The notes under the pieces: generated by a model
The model's database searches: none
What the model was told of the DNA's origin: nothing
Seen by the model: only the letters and a program-made list of their open reading frames with translations
DNA from: Rhodoferax sp. AJA081-3
GTDB lineage: Bacteria > Pseudomonadota > Gammaproteobacteria > Burkholderiales > Burkholderiaceae_C
DNA length: 64,000 nucleotides
Direction: 5' to 3'
Assembly: GCF_017798165.1 (NCBI RefSeq)
Contig: NZ_CP059068.1
Location: forward strand, 620,001-684,000
Program-made: the position numbers and the translations under genes
In this document: positions 43,529 to 53,913 of the stretch, piece after piece
Position numbering within the stretch: the first letter of the stretch is position 1
Layout: every line of letters starts with the position of its first letter

Positions 43529-44932
43529 TCAATAGTCCCCACCACCGCCATGCGCCAGGCTTTCAAACTTGGTGAACTGGCGCATAAAGGCCAGCTTGAC
43601 GGTACCTGTGGGGCCATTACGCTGCTTGGCAATGATGACCTCGGCGACACCCGGCTCCTTGCACTGGTCCTTGGTGTAGTACTCGTCGCGGTAGATGAAC
43701 ATGATGATGTCGGCATCCTGCTCGATGGCGCCGGATTCGCGCAAGTCACTCATCATGGGGCGTTTGTCGGGGCGTTGCTCCACACTGCGGTTGAGCTGCG
43801 ACAGCGCAATCACCGGGCACTTCAGCTCACGGGCCAGCATCTTCAAGCCCCGGGAAATCTCACCCAGTTCGGTTGCGCGGTTTTCACCATCACCACCACT
43901 ACCGCTCATCAGCTGCAGGTAATCGACGACGATCAAGCCCAACTGGCCGCATTGGCGCGCCAGGCGACGCGCATTGGCCCGCACCTCACTGGAGGTCAGA
44001 CCCGGGCTCTCGTCTATATGCAGGGAGATGGTGCGCAGTTTTTCAATCGCCTCGGACAGGCGCGGCCACTCGTCGTCGGTCAGGTTGCCGGTGCGCAAAT
44101 GGCCCTGGTCGATGCGGCCAATAGAACCCACGATACGCACCGCCAGTTGGGCGGCACCCATTTCCATCGAGAAAATGGCCACCGGCAGGCCTTCCTTCAA
44201 GGCCACATGCTCGGCAATATTGATGGCCAGCGCCGTCTTGCCCATGGAGGGGCGCGCGGCCAGCACGATCAGATCACCGGCCTGCAGGCCCGCCGTCATG
44301 CGGTCAAAGTCGATAAAACCGGTCGGCACACCCGTCACGTCGTTCGGGTTGTCCGCCATCTCCTGCACACGGTCCAGCAGCTTGACGACCAGTGAATCCA
44401 TGGCCTGGAAGCCCTGGTTGTTGCGCTTGCCCTGCTCGCCAATCTTGAAAATCTTCTGTTCGGATTCATCAACGATTTCCGACACCGGCCGCCCTTTAGG
44501 ATTGAAGGCATTGGTGGCGATTTCGTCGCTGGCAGTCACCAGTTTGCGCAGTATCGAGCGGTCACGCACGATCTCGGCATAACGGCGGATATTGCTGGCA
44601 CTGGGCACATACTGGGCCAGGGAATTCAAATAGGCCAGGCCGCCAATTTCTTCCGCCCTGCCCTGGCTCTGCATGTGCTCAAACACCGTAATCACATCGG
44701 CCGGCTTGCTGGCGTTAACCAAGGTACCAATGGCCGCGTAGATCAGGCGGTGCTCATAGCGGTAGAAGTCGTTGTCCATCAGGATGTCGCCCACCCGGTC
44801 CCAGGCGGCATTGTCCAGCAGCAGACCACCTAGCACACTGGACTCCCCCTCAATGGAGTGCGGCGGCACCCGCAGTTGTGCAATTTGACGGTCTTGACCG
44901 TGTTCGTCTACAGGGGAAAGGACGGTGGACAT
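43529..44932 (-). CDS. dnaB: Replicative DNA helicase DnaB
   Basis: This 467-residue hexameric helicase unwinds DNA at the replication fork. The N-terminal DnaB domain (PPHSIEGESSVLGGLLLDNAAWDRV) is followed by the RecA-like C-terminal ATPase, with Walker A ARPSMGKTALAINIAE near 215, Walker B GLIVVDYLQLM and the arginine-finger region near KRPMMSDLRESGAIEQDAD. The order rpsF-priB-rpsR-rplI-dnaB on one strand is classical in this group. About 190 bases with hairpins separate it from rplI, so it may have its own promoter. Confidence 0.97.
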   Translation of the reverse strand: MSTVLSPVDEHGQDRQIAQLRVPPHSIEGESSVLGGLLLDNAAWDRVGDILMDNDFYRYEHRLIYAAIGTLVNASKPADVITVFEHMQSQGRAEEIGGLAYLNSLAQYVPSASNIRRYAEIVRDRSILRKLVTASDEIATNAFNPKGRPVSEIVDESEQKIFKIGEQGKRNNQGFQAMDSLVVKLLDRVQEMADNPNDVTGVPTGFIDFDRMTAGLQAGDLIVLAARPSMGKTALAINIAEHVALKEGLPVAIFSMEMGAAQLAVRIVGSIGRIDQGHLRTGNLTDDEWPRLSEAIEKLRTISLHIDESPGLTSSEVRANARRLARQCGQLGLIVVDYLQLMSGSGGDGENRATELGEISRGLKMLARELKCPVIALSQLNRSVEQRPDKRPMMSDLRESGAIEQDADIIMFIYRDEYYTKDQCKEPGVAEVIIAKQRNGPTGTVKLAFMRQFTKFESLAHGGGGDY

Positions 44933-45050
44933 GGATGTTCCTTGAAGCTCTCCATGCTATGCGCTACCGACTGCCGCGGCAATGCATAACTCTGGGGAAA
45001 AGGCTGTGGACAACAACTAAATGCTGTGGGTAACTTGGGACCGCAAAAAC

Positions 45051-45082
45051 AAAAGCCGCCAGGGCGAACCCTTGCGGCTTTT
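45051..45082 (-). terminator. Intrinsic terminator after rplI
   Basis: AAAAGCCGC (45051-45059) and GCGGCTTTT (45074-45082) form a stem extended by an inner AGGG/CCCT pairing. On the minus strand it ends in TTTTGTTTTTG, so it terminates the ribosomal operon before dnaB. Confidence 0.7.
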
Positions 45083-45090
45083 GGTAACAG

Positions 45091-45113
45091 GTCCAACCCT
45101 TGCGGGGTTGGAC
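45091..45113. repeat. Hairpin between rplI and its terminator
   Basis: GTCCAACCC (45091-45099) and GGGTTGGAC (45105-45113) form a perfect nine-base stem with a five-base loop, directly after the rplI stop codon. It may stabilise the 3' end of the transcript. Confidence 0.6.
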
Positions 45114-45122
45114 TATTGCTGA

Positions 45123-45575
45123 TTAGGCAGTTTCGCCGTACACGGAAACGGTGATGTCCACCACCACGTCGGTGTGCAGAGCCACAGCCACAGTGCTTTC
45201 GCTCACGAGCTTGATAGGACCGTTGGGCATGCGGATTTGCGACTTGGCAACCTTGTAGCCATTCTTGACCAGCTCTTCAGCGATGTCAGAATTGGTCACA
45301 GAGCCAAACAAACGGCCATCCACGCCGGCTTTTTGTGTCAGCTTGATGGTAGTACCACCCAGCTTTTCGCCCAGAGCCTGGCACTCGGCCAGCTTGGCGG
45401 CTGCAGCTTTTTCCAGCTCAGCGCGCTTGGCTTCAAAAGCAGCCTTGGCGGCCTCGGTGGCGCGGCGAGCGCGGCCCGAAGGGATCAAAAAGTTACGTGC
45501 GTAACCGTCTTTAACCTTGACGATATCGCCCAGGTTGCCCAGATTCACGACCTTGTCGAGCAGAATGATTTGCAT
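45123..45575 (-). CDS. rplI: 50S ribosomal protein L9
   Basis: The 150-residue protein shows the L9 N-terminal domain ([36 protein letters not shown]), the long connecting helix rich in Ala/Lys/Glu (about 40-75) and the C-terminal rRNA-binding domain. Length is standard. It is the last gene of the rpsF-priB-rpsR-rplI operon, 11 bases after rpsR. Confidence 0.97.
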   Translation of the reverse strand: MQIILLDKVVNLGNLGDIVKVKDGYARNFLIPSGRARRATEAAKAAFEAKRAELEKAAAAKLAECQALGEKLGGTTIKLTQKAGVDGRLFGSVTNSDIAEELVKNGYKVAKSQIRMPNGPIKLVSESTVAVALHTDVVVDITVSVYGETA

Positions 45576-45586
45576 GTTCGTACTCC

Positions 45587-45868
45587 TTAGATCTTGTGCT
45601 GGTCGCTGTAAGGCAGCATCGCCAGGAAGCGAGCGCGCTTGATAGCGGTGTTGAGCTGGCGCTGGAAAATCGCGCGGGTGCCGGTCAGGCGTGCGGGGAT
45701 GATCTTGCCGTTTTCGGCGATGAAATCACGCAGGGTGTCGATGTCTTTGTAGTCGATCTCTTCGACGCCGGTCACTGTGAAGCGGCAGAAACGCTTGCGC
45801 TTGAACAGCAGGTTTTGTGCGGGACGCTTGGGGCGCTTGTCTTTACTGAATTTTTTGAACGTGGCCAT
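45587..45868 (-). CDS. rpsR: 30S ribosomal protein S18
   Basis: The 93-residue basic protein includes the S18 signature [46 protein letters not shown]. Its N-terminus ([30 protein letters not shown]) is longer and more basic than in some relatives. The ribosome site AGGAGG lies about 5 bases upstream, and it follows priB in the operon. Confidence 0.97.
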   Translation of the reverse strand: MATFKKFSKDKRPKRPAQNLLFKRKRFCRFTVTGVEEIDYKDIDTLRDFIAENGKIIPARLTGTRAIFQRQLNTAIKRARFLAMLPYSDQHKI

Positions 45869-45885
45869 GTGGGCCTCCTAAAAAA

Positions 45886-46179
45886 CTAATCTTGCGAAAA
45901 TTCTTGAATATGCAAAACGATGCTTTTACCGTGACGGGCGTTGCCTAGAAAACCGCTGAACCTCCAGACACTGCCAAGGGGTTGTTTGACCAACCGCTCT
46001 GCCAATGCGCCGAAAGCCACTGCTTTCACTGCCACCTTGATCTGTCTGGGCTGCCCGGCTTCCTGTGTTTCAGACTCGTGTTCGAGTTTGAGGTTCAGGG
46101 CGGGTATTCCAGCCGGTGTGTAACGCATGGCATCCAGCTCAGCGATACAGGCACTCAGGATCAGGGAATTGGCAGGCAC
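45886..46179 (-). CDS. priB: Primosomal replication protein N (PriB)
   Basis: This 97-residue OB-fold single-stranded DNA binding protein takes part in replication restart. Family motifs are LILSACIAELDAMRYTPAGIPALNLKLEHES and VKAVAFGALAERL, ending GKSIVLHIQEF. It starts with GTG at 46177-46179. GGAG sits almost against this codon, so initiation may be weak or coupled to rpsF, which ends 22 bases before. The position between rpsF and rpsR is typical. Confidence 0.93.
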   Translation of the reverse strand: MPANSLILSACIAELDAMRYTPAGIPALNLKLEHESETQEAGQPRQIKVAVKAVAFGALAERLVKQPLGSVWRFSGFLGNARHGKSIVLHIQEFSQD

Positions 46180-46201
46180 TCTCCGTCAGTAAAAACAGCC
46201 G

Positions 46202-46567
46202 TTAGGCGTTGTATTCAGCCTGTTGTGTCTTGCGTGTTTCTTCGCGCTCGACAGTCTTCATCATGGACGAAGGACCTGTCTCGGCCTTTTTCTTCAACAC
46301 GGTCAGGTGGCGCAGAACGGCGTCGTTGAACTTGAACGCGTGTTCCAGTTCGGACATCACAGCCTGGTCGGCTTCGATGTTGACACACAGGTAATGGGCT
46401 TTGGCAAGCTTGTTGATCATGTAGACCAACTGGCGACGACCCCAGTCTTCCACGCGGTGGATCTTGCCACCGCCGGCAGTGATCATGCCTTTGTAACGCT
46501 CCAGCATGGCTGGAACTTGTTCGCTCTGATCCGGGTGGATCATGAGAATGATTTCGTAGTGACGCAT
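46202..46567 (-). CDS. rpsF: 30S ribosomal protein S6
   Basis: The 121-residue protein starts [25 protein letters not shown] and contains the S6 motifs [28 protein letters not shown] and [15 protein letters not shown] 46567 is fixed by AAAAGGAG six bases upstream; the longer frame to 46597 lacks support. It opens the operon that continues with priB, rpsR and rplI. S6 and S18 bind together on the 30S platform. Confidence 0.97.
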   Translation of the reverse strand: MRHYEIILMIHPDQSEQVPAMLERYKGMITAGGGKIHRVEDWGRRQLVYMINKLAKAHYLCVNIEADQAVMSELEHAFKFNDAVLRHLTVLKKKAETGPSSMMKTVEREETRKTQQAEYNA

Positions 46568-46680
46568 TGATACTCCTTTTGGATTTCCCCCATTCAAGAT
46601 TCGGGGGTTAAGAAAAGCTGCCCTCAGCGTCTAATTGAGGTGCAGCAAGGCGAAGCCCAAGATTATAGCCCAGAAGGGCG

Positions 46681-48978
46681 TCATTGCGCCAGAGGGACAG
46701 GCTCCAGGGGCTCCGGGCGGGTGAACCAACTGACCACTACGGCCGCTACCAGCCCGGCAGCAACGCCAAAAACCCCGGCGGACACGGGCTGGATGCCCCA
46801 CCAAAGACCTTCACCCGTCAGCCCCACCACCGCTCGTACGGCGGGCAAATTGATGACCATGTAATACACGGTCAGCCCCAGTCCCGTCAACATACCTGCA
46901 ACGGCGCCAGCCCGGGTTGTGCCTTTCCAGAATATGCCAAGGACCATGGCTGGCACAAATGCTGCACCCGCCAGTGAAAACGAAGCCGACACCAGGTACA
47001 AAATGCCCGCAGGGCGTTGTGCGGCGACGTATGACGCAATCAATGCCACCACCAGCAAGGCAAATTTGGACCACATCACCCTGCGCATGGCCTGTACCTT
47101 GTTGCCGTTGCCTTCAAAGTACACGTCGTGCGCCATGGCATTGCCAATGGTCAACAACAAACCGTCGGCGGTACTGAGCGCCGCGGCCAGGCCTCCGGCC
47201 GCCACCAGCACCGACACCACATAGGGCAAGCCCCCAATTTCGGGGGAGGCCAACATGATCAGGTCCGCGCCCATCTTAAGTTCGGCAAACTGCAAAATGT
47301 GGTCGCCATTGACATCGGAAACCGTCAACAGACTGGCGTCGCGCGCCCATTGCGCCACCCAGGCTGGCAAGCTGTCAAAGGGTTGCCCCACCAGATGGGC
47401 CATCACCTCGTACTTGACCAATACCGCCAAGGCTGGGGCGGAAAGGTAGAGCAGCGCGATAAACACCAGGGACCATGCGACCGAACTGCGTGCTTCGGCA
47501 ACGGTCGGTGTGGTGTAGTAACGCGTCAGCAGATGGGGCAAGCCGGCTGTACCCACCATCAGGCAAAACATCAGCGCCAGAAAATTCAGGCGCGAGGTCT
47601 CGAACTCCTGCACCTGCTCAGGCGTGCCGGATGGGTCACCGGCGAACGGCGTGGTGTGGGGTGGCATACCACCCAAAGGTTTGGCGCGGGCCCAGTTGTC
47701 TGCAGCCGCACGGGTCCAGGCATCACGTGCCGACGCCGCGTCCTTGGGCAGCGCAGCCAACTCACGGCGCAGGCTTATGGCACGGTCGTCGTCCGACTTC
47801 TTGTCGCCCAGGCTGCGCAACTGCTGGCGCAGACCTGTGCGTTCTTCCAGCAAGGCGCCCTCCACGTCCAACAACTTGGCTTCATAGGCACGGGCGCGCC
47901 GCGCGTACTCTTCAATGACCTGCCGTTCCGCCGGGGAGTCCATCAGCTGCTGTTCTATGGCCGCGATTTTTTGTAGCTGCTGGCCATACACCACCGGCGC
48001 GAATGGATTGCCCAATTGTTTATAGGCCAGCCACGAAACAGGAATCAGAAACGCCAGGATGATGACCACGTATTGTGTAACCTGTGTCCAGGTCACCGCC
48101 CGCATACCACCCAAAAATGAACACACCAGCACGCCGCCCAGACCCAGCAAGATGCCGATCTCGAAGTGCACACCGGTCAGGCGCGAGGTGATCAGCCCCA
48201 CACCGTAAATCTGGGCCACCACATAGGTAAAGGAACACAAAACCGCGGCCATGGCCGCGATCATGCGGGGCCAACGGCCGCCAAAACGCACTGCAAAGTA
48301 GTCTGGAACGGTGTAGATCCGCATACGCCGCAGGTACGGCGCAACCAGCAGTGCAACCAGGCAAAACCCGCCGGTCCAACCCAAAACATACGCCAGACCA
48401 CCGGCCTGCCCACTGGTGCCGGAGTAGCCCTGCAAATACAGCCCACCGGCCATGCTGATGAAAGAGGCTGCGCTCATCCAGTCGGCAGCCGTGGCCATAC
48501 CGTTGTAGACAGCGGGTACACGCCGGCCGGCCACGTAGTACTCCGACGCGTCGGCGGTACGTCCATAAACACCGATCACCGCATACAAGACCAGGGTTGC
48601 CGATAGAAAGATACCTGCCACCCAGACCTTGGACAAGCCCAGGCGTTCTGCCAGTGCAAGGACCAGCAAGAACACCAGTAGGCTGGCAACATACAGCGCA
48701 AACCGCCTGTGCAGCGCACCTTTGTAGCGTGCATAGGCCGCGGCGTCAAATCCGGGCTCGGCGCCCTCTCTGCGATTGGTCACCCAGGCATAAACGACCA
48801 CGATGCCAATAAAAACCAGCACCGAGCCCTGGGCGGCGAACCAGAAGCCAACCGGCCAGTTGGACACCACCCATTGCAGGTCGCGGGCAAAAAAAACGAC
48901 GCCAAACGATGCCAAGAACCACAGCGCCAGCAGTCCTGCATGCAGGGCCCACTGGCGTGCGGTCCTTGGTACGGTCAT
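46681..48978 (-). CDS. Sodium/solute symporter with fused DUF4212 subunit (VC_2705 type)
   Basis: The 765-residue protein starts with two helices matching DUF4212 ([56 protein letters not shown], residues 1-90), normally a separate small protein. A sodium/solute symporter of the acetate/monocarboxylate class follows. It contains a ~110-residue charged coiled-coil insert (about 340-450, [19 protein letters not shown] onwards). A loop [14 protein letters not shown] with EF-hand-like spacing lies near residue 560. The ATG overlaps the ppsA stop (ATGA), so the genes are coupled and the substrate may be a C2-C3 acid. Confidence 0.85.
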   Translation of the reverse strand: MTVPRTARQWALHAGLLALWFLASFGVVFFARDLQWVVSNWPVGFWFAAQGSVLVFIGIVVVYAWVTNRREGAEPGFDAAAYARYKGALHRRFALYVASLLVFLLVLALAERLGLSKVWVAGIFLSATLVLYAVIGVYGRTADASEYYVAGRRVPAVYNGMATAADWMSAASFISMAGGLYLQGYSGTSGQAGGLAYVLGWTGGFCLVALLVAPYLRRMRIYTVPDYFAVRFGGRWPRMIAAMAAVLCSFTYVVAQIYGVGLITSRLTGVHFEIGILLGLGGVLVCSFLGGMRAVTWTQVTQYVVIILAFLIPVSWLAYKQLGNPFAPVVYGQQLQKIAAIEQQLMDSPAERQVIEEYARRARAYEAKLLDVEGALLEERTGLRQQLRSLGDKKSDDDRAISLRRELAALPKDAASARDAWTRAAADNWARAKPLGGMPPHTTPFAGDPSGTPEQVQEFETSRLNFLALMFCLMVGTAGLPHLLTRYYTTPTVAEARSSVAWSLVFIALLYLSAPALAVLVKYEVMAHLVGQPFDSLPAWVAQWARDASLLTVSDVNGDHILQFAELKMGADLIMLASPEIGGLPYVVSVLVAAGGLAAALSTADGLLLTIGNAMAHDVYFEGNGNKVQAMRRVMWSKFALLVVALIASYVAAQRPAGILYLVSASFSLAGAAFVPAMVLGIFWKGTTRAGAVAGMLTGLGLTVYYMVINLPAVRAVVGLTGEGLWWGIQPVSAGVFGVAAGLVAAVVVSWFTRPEPLEPVPLAQ

Positions 48979-51368
48979 TGTGCTGCGAGTTTTTGCCAGG
49001 TAGAGATGACGGAATCCGGGTTCAGCGAGATGGACGAGATGCCCTCCGACACCAACCACTGCGCAAAGTCAGGGTGGTCGCTGGGGCCCTGGCCACATAT
49101 GCCAATGTACTTGCCCTGCTTCTTGCAGGCTGCAATCGCCAGGCTGATCAGGGCCTTCACCGCGGGGTCGCGCTCGTCAAAATCGGCTGCCAGCAACTCC
49201 AGACCCGAATCGCGGTCCAGGCCCAGGGTCAATTGGGTCAGGTCGTTGGAGCCAATGGAGAAGCCGTCGAAATACTCCAGGAATTGCTCGGCCAGGATGG
49301 CGTTGCTGGGGATCTCGCACATCATGATCAGCTTGAGCCCGTTGTCGCCGCGGCGCAGGCCATGGCGGCCCAGCAGCTCGGTCACCTTCTTGGCCTGGCC
49401 GAGGGTCCGCACAAAAGGCACCATAACCTGCACGTTGTTCAACCCCATGTCGTTGCGCACGCGTTTTAAGGCTTCGCATTCCATGGCAAAGGCCTCGCCA
49501 AACTCGGTACTCACATACCGCGCGGCGCCACGGAATCCCAGCATGGGGTTTTCTTCTTCGGGCTCGTAGCGGCTGCCGCCAATCAGCTTGCGGTATTCGT
49601 TGCTCTTGAAGTCGGACAGGCGCACGATGACCGGCTTGGGCCAGAAGGCGGCGGCAATCGTAGCCACACCTTCGGCAACACGGTCCACATAAAAAGCGCG
49701 GGGCGATGCATGGCCACGGGCCACCGACTCCACGGCCTTTTTCAAGTCTGCATCCACATTGGGGTAGTCCAAAATGGCCTTGGGGTGCACACCAATGTTG
49801 TTGTTGATGATGAACTCCAGCCGCGCCAGGCCCACGCCTTCATTGGGCAACTGGCAGAAGTCAAAGGCCAGTTGTGGGTTGCCCACGTTCATCATGATCT
49901 TGACCGGGCTCTCGGGCATGGTGCCACGCACCACTTCGGTCACTTCGGTTTCCAGCAGGCCGTCGTAAATAAAGCCGGTGTCGCCCTGAGAGCAGCTCAC
50001 GGTGACCAGCATGCCGTCTTTGAGTGCTTCAGTGGCATGGCCACAGCCCACCACGGCCGGAATGCCCAGTTCACGGGCAATGATCGCAGCGTGGCAGGTA
50101 CGGCCGCCACGGTTGGTCACAATCGCCGAAGCACGTTTCATGACCGGCTCCCAGTTGGGGTCCGTCATGTCGGTCACCAAGATGTCGCCGGCCTGCACCG
50201 TGTCCATCTCGCTGATGTTGTGCACGATGCGCACGGGGCCGGTACCAATTTTTTGCCCAATCGCACGGCCTTCCACCAGCACCGTGCCCGAGCCCTTGAG
50301 CTTGTAGCGGTATTCGGCCTGGTTGCCGGCCTGGCTTTTGACCGTCTCGGGCCTGGCTTGCAGGATGTACAGCTCGCCGTCGATGCCATCTTTGCCCCAC
50401 TCAATGTCCATGGGGCGCCCGTAGTGCTCTTCAATCACCAGCGCGTAGCGGGCCAATTGCTCCACATCGGCGTCGGTCAAGGAGTAGCGGTTGCGCAGTT
50501 CGGTGGGCACATCGGTGGTCTTGACCAGCTTGCCGCTCTTGGCCTTTTCTTCGGCGGTGGTGAACTGCATCTGCAGCAGTTTGGAGCCCAGGCTGCGGCG
50601 GATGACGGCGCGGTTGCCTGCCTTGAGCATGGGCTTGTGCACGTAGAACTCGTCGGGGTTCACAGCGCCCTGCACCACCGTTTCGCCCAGGCCATAACTG
50701 GAGGTAATGAAGACCACCTGGTCAAAGCCGGACTCGGTGTCGATAGTGAACATCACACCTGCCGCGCCCAGGTCGGAACGCACCATGCGCTGGATGCCCG
50801 CACTCAGCGCCACCACATCGTGGGCAAAACCCTTGTGCACGCGGTAGCTGATGGCGCGGTCGTTGTACAACGAGGCAAACACTTCGCGGATCTTGTGCAG
50901 GATGTCATCGATGCCGTGCACATTCAGGAAAGTCTCCTGTTGGCCGGCAAAAGAGGCGTCGGGCAGGTCTTCTGCCGTGGCAGAGGAGCGCACCGCAAAG
51001 GTGGCGTCTGCGTTGCCAGCGCTCAGGGTGGCAAAGGATTCGCGAATGCCTTTTTCCAGCTCGGGCGGGAAAGGCTGGGCTTCGACCAACCCGCGGATTT
51101 CTGCACCTACCACGGCCAGGGCACGCACGTCTTCTACGTCAAGCGCCTTCAGCTTGGCGCTGATTTTTTCAGTCAAACCGTCAAACTTGAGGAATTCGCG
51201 AAAGGCGTGGGCCGTGGTGGCAAAGCCGGTGGGCACTTTGACGCCGGTGGGTAGGTTGGAGATCATTTCCCCCAAACTGGCGTTTTTCCCACCGACCGAC
51301 TCGACGTCGGTCATGCGAAGATGCTCGAAGGGGACGACCAGATCGGTCGGATTGAACAGGGTTGACAT
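48975..51368 (-). CDS. ppsA: Phosphoenolpyruvate synthase
   Basis: The 797-residue enzyme makes PEP from pyruvate and ATP for gluconeogenesis. It has the N-terminal ATP-grasp domain ([15 protein letters not shown]), the phosphohistidine domain ([26 protein letters not shown]) and the C-terminal pyruvate-binding barrel ([33 protein letters not shown]). ATG 51368 gives the typical [22 protein letters not shown] start. It is divergent from its regulator ppsR and coupled to the downstream symporter. Confidence 0.97.
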   Translation of the reverse strand: MSTLFNPTDLVVPFEHLRMTDVESVGGKNASLGEMISNLPTGVKVPTGFATTAHAFREFLKFDGLTEKISAKLKALDVEDVRALAVVGAEIRGLVEAQPFPPELEKGIRESFATLSAGNADATFAVRSSATAEDLPDASFAGQQETFLNVHGIDDILHKIREVFASLYNDRAISYRVHKGFAHDVVALSAGIQRMVRSDLGAAGVMFTIDTESGFDQVVFITSSYGLGETVVQGAVNPDEFYVHKPMLKAGNRAVIRRSLGSKLLQMQFTTAEEKAKSGKLVKTTDVPTELRNRYSLTDADVEQLARYALVIEEHYGRPMDIEWGKDGIDGELYILQARPETVKSQAGNQAEYRYKLKGSGTVLVEGRAIGQKIGTGPVRIVHNISEMDTVQAGDILVTDMTDPNWEPVMKRASAIVTNRGGRTCHAAIIARELGIPAVVGCGHATEALKDGMLVTVSCSQGDTGFIYDGLLETEVTEVVRGTMPESPVKIMMNVGNPQLAFDFCQLPNEGVGLARLEFIINNNIGVHPKAILDYPNVDADLKKAVESVARGHASPRAFYVDRVAEGVATIAAAFWPKPVIVRLSDFKSNEYRKLIGGSRYEPEEENPMLGFRGAARYVSTEFGEAFAMECEALKRVRNDMGLNNVQVMVPFVRTLGQAKKVTELLGRHGLRRGDNGLKLIMMCEIPSNAILAEQFLEYFDGFSIGSNDLTQLTLGLDRDSGLELLAADFDERDPAVKALISLAIAACKKQGKYIGICGQGPSDHPDFAQWLVSEGISSISLNPDSVISTWQKLAAQ

Positions 51369-51599
51369 AACAGTAGCTCCGGAAGTTAAAAACCGTTTCG
51401 CTGCTACCTGCACCGGCACACGCCGCGCTTAGTCAGCAGCGATCACTCCACGCCAGTCCACTGTTGTTGCTATTGGGGACACCCGGGAATGAGAAAATGC
51501 ATCAATTGCGACCATTGTAGAGGCCGCACACCCCAGGTGCCCCGGCCAATATGAGCCCGGCGCTTGCAAATCACTGACGACAACCCGCGAGCCCTAACC

Positions 51600-52421
51600 A
51601 TGACCCACCGCAGCGTATTCTTCGTGTCCGATGGCACCGGCATCACCGCCGAGACCTTTGGCAACGCCATCTTGGCCCAGTTTGAGACCAAGGCCCGCCA
51701 CATACGCCTGCCTTTTGTGGATACCGTGGACAAGGCCCACCAGGCCGTGCGGCAGATCAACAATGCAGCCGTGGTGGACGGTGAACGCCCCATCGTCTTC
51801 ACCACCTTGGTCAATATGGAGGTGCTCAAGGTCATACAGGACGGCTGCCAGGGCATGTTGCTGGACATGTTTGGCATGTTTGTGCACCCGCTGGAGCAAG
51901 AGCTCAAGCTCAAATCCAACCACCGCATTGGCCGTTTCAGCGACGCCAGCAAGAGCAAGGAGTACCAAAGCCGCATCGAGGCCATCAACTTCTCACTGGC
52001 CCACGACGACGGGCAAATGAACCGCGACCTGGAGCAATCCGACGTGATTCTGGTGGGCGTGAGCCGCAGCGGCAAGACGCCCACATCGCTCTACCTGGCC
52101 ATGCAATACGGGCTCAAGGCGTCCAACTACCCGCTGATCCCTGAAGACTTTGAGCGCCGCCAGATTCCACCCGCCCTGGTACCCCACAAAGCCAAGATCT
52201 TTGGCCTGACCATACAGCCCGAGCGCCTGAGCGAGATTCGCAATGAGCGCCGACCCAACTCCAAATACGCGTCGCTGGAAAACTGCCGCATGGAAATCAA
52301 CGAGGCCGAGGCCATGATGCGCCGTGCCGGCATACGCTGGTTGTCCACCACCACCAAGTCCATCGAAGAAATCGCCACCACCATCCTGCAGGAAATCCAC
52401 CCCGGGCGACTGGTGTACTGA
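51600..52421 (+). CDS. ppsR: PEP synthase regulatory protein (DUF299 kinase/pyrophosphorylase)
   Basis: The 273-residue bifunctional enzyme switches PEP synthase off and on by ADP-dependent phosphorylation and Pi-dependent dephosphorylation of a threonine near its catalytic histidine. It has the N-terminal [20 protein letters not shown] and the P-loop [15 protein letters not shown] near residue 152. ATG 51600 gives MTHRSVFF as in homologues. It is divergent from ppsA, its target, with about 230 bases between the starts. Confidence 0.95.
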   Translation: MTHRSVFFVSDGTGITAETFGNAILAQFETKARHIRLPFVDTVDKAHQAVRQINNAAVVDGERPIVFTTLVNMEVLKVIQDGCQGMLLDMFGMFVHPLEQELKLKSNHRIGRFSDASKSKEYQSRIEAINFSLAHDDGQMNRDLEQSDVILVGVSRSGKTPTSLYLAMQYGLKASNYPLIPEDFERRQIPPALVPHKAKIFGLTIQPERLSEIRNERRPNSKYASLENCRMEINEAEAMMRRAGIRWLSTTTKSIEEIATTILQEIHPGRLVY

Positions 52422-52560
52422 CCCCCTTGCTCAGGGAGAATGCGAACGCCTATCAGCCTCATACGTAAAAAGAACCCGTAGTCGTGGGTATTGCCCGTTT
52501 CCCTTGGGGAATGGGCTTATGCCGGGGACAATGCAACAGATCAATCCCAAGGAGAATCCC

Positions 52561-53037
52561 ATGAAGGGCGACGCACAAGTCATACAACACCTGCAGGCTC
52601 AACTCAAGAATGAGCTGACCGCCATCAACCAGTACTTTCTGCACTACCGCATGCTCAAACACTGGGGTTTCGCGAAGCTGGCGAAGAAGGAATACGAAGA
52701 ATCCATTGGCGAAATGAAACACGCCGACCAACTGATGGACCGCATTTTTATGCTGGACGGCCTGCCCAATCTGCAGGATTTGTCCAAACTACTGGTTGGT
52801 GAAGATGTGCCAGAGATCCTGGCCTGCGACCTGCAAAGTGAGCAAGGCGCCCAAGCCACCATCAAGGCCGGCATCGCCCACTGCGAATCCGTGCGCGACT
52901 ACGGCTCGCGCGACCTGCTCCAGGGCATTCTGGAAGACACCGAAGAACACATCGACTTTCTGGAAACCCAGATCGACCTGATTGCCAAACTGGGCCTGCA
53001 GAACTACCTGCAAAGCCAGGTGGGCGAATCCAGCTGA
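52561..53037 (+). CDS. bfr: Bacterioferritin
   Basis: The 158-residue protein forms the 24-subunit iron storage shell. It shows KNELTAINQYFLHYRMLKHWG, ferroxidase-centre residues in EEYESIGEMKHADQLMDRI-type helix and EDTEEHIDFLETQIDLI. The haem-ligand methionine near residue 52 is present (GEMKHADQL). ATG 52561 is preceded by AAGGAGAATCCC. Its last 34 bases overlap the convergent bfd gene. Confidence 0.95.
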   Translation: MKGDAQVIQHLQAQLKNELTAINQYFLHYRMLKHWGFAKLAKKEYEESIGEMKHADQLMDRIFMLDGLPNLQDLSKLLVGEDVPEILACDLQSEQGAQATIKAGIAHCESVRDYGSRDLLQGILEDTEEHIDFLETQIDLIAKLGLQNYLQSQVGESS

Positions 53038-53231
53038 GGCTCGCCGCTGCTTAGCGCAGCAACCGGGTGCATGCGGTGGCATTGGGCCACCACATCCCGG
53101 GCGCACTGCTCACATTTGCCACATTGGGTGGCCACGCCCAATTCAAACTGAATCTCGTCAAAACCCATACCCGCCCGCACGTGGCGATGGATCTCGCGGT
53201 CTGACACACGTTTGCAAACACACACAATCAT
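53004..53231 (-). CDS. bfd: Bacterioferritin-associated ferredoxin
   Basis: The 75-residue protein has the Bfd [2Fe-2S] pattern: CVCKRVSDREI at 4-14 and TQCGKCEQCARDVV near 35-48, giving CxC and CxxC cysteines. Bfd donates electrons to release iron from bacterioferritin when iron is short. A Fur-box-like palindrome lies 44 bases upstream of its start, which fits induction under iron limitation. Tail residues beyond about 55 overlap bfr and look unconstrained. Confidence 0.9.
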   Translation of the reverse strand: MIVCVCKRVSDREIHRHVRAGMGFDEIQFELGVATQCGKCEQCARDVVAQCHRMHPVAALSSGEPQLDSPTWLCR

Positions 53232-53274
53232 GGCACTGCGCTCTTTGGGCGGATGGTGATGAAAAGCCCATTTT

Positions 53275-53297
53275 AAATGCGAATTCCTCGCATTCGC
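53275..53297 (-). promoter_or_regulatory. Putative Fur box upstream of bfd
   Basis: The palindrome AATGCGA-ATTCC-TCGCATT (53276-53294) has perfect seven-base arms. Its layout equals the sites before hemP and the TonB receptor. Confidence 0.6.
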
Positions 53298-53372
53298 AAT
53301 GGCAAATGTGTAAAACCCTATGGGAGCGCTGATCTGACGTTGGGGGCGGTGTTCTGGAGGTTCCTTGGATCA

Positions 53373-53430
53373 CTATTGAATCCATAGCAATAGATTCAAT
53401 TTATTCGGGGGCTGGGGCTACTTTTCGCTT
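53373..53430 (+). repeat. Repeat family A, copy 7
   Basis: The copy reads CTATTGAATCCATAGCAATAG, a spacer, then TTCGGGGGCTGGGGCTACTTTTC, a divergent copy with the right half partly duplicated. Confidence 0.55.
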
Positions 53431-53913
53431 AAACCTTTCCGATGGGAAGGCTGGCCATGCCAAAACAACGCAGTTTCGCAAGAGCCTTCGGTGTGGAGAT
53501 GCGCAAGCCGGTGAATGCCTTCTATGGCGTTGAAAGTGGGAAAAAACGATGTGGCATTTGCCACATGCAACCATCAGGCTACAGAAACCGGCGATGCGGG
53601 TTTGCGAGATCGCAATCGACCCCAAGCGGGCGTAGATCAGCGTGAAATCGGCACCCCAAAGCGGACACCGAGCAGGCCTCATCACAAGGGAAGAGGGATT
53701 TCGAAAAGCTCACTCAGGTAGCAAGGTCACCTGCTGCCGCGCTTCTCCTTGAATGAACCGTTACATATTGAACTCAACATGTGGTTCTATATGTCATAGC
53801 AAAGGTTGCAATCAATTCAAAGGGGGTTTAACACAGCCTCGGCCAGGAATGGACATGTCTCTGCGCGACTGTCGGCAAATGGACAAGCAATGCCTTTTCA
53901 AGGCTCGTCTACA

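Larger units (their letters stand above)
53232..53913. other. Intergenic region with Fur box and a repeat, no clear gene
   Basis: The stretch contains the bfd promoter side and a family A repeat (53373-53430). A ~300-base GC-rich segment follows (53436-53740) with short frames on both strands that match no family I know, and then a more AT-rich end. It may hold a decayed gene. Confidence 0.5.

Noticed and set aside
53401-53685. 94-codon minus-strand frame after bfd
   Set aside because: It starts within a family A repeat region, has no ribosome site and looks like random high-Arg/Cys sequence.
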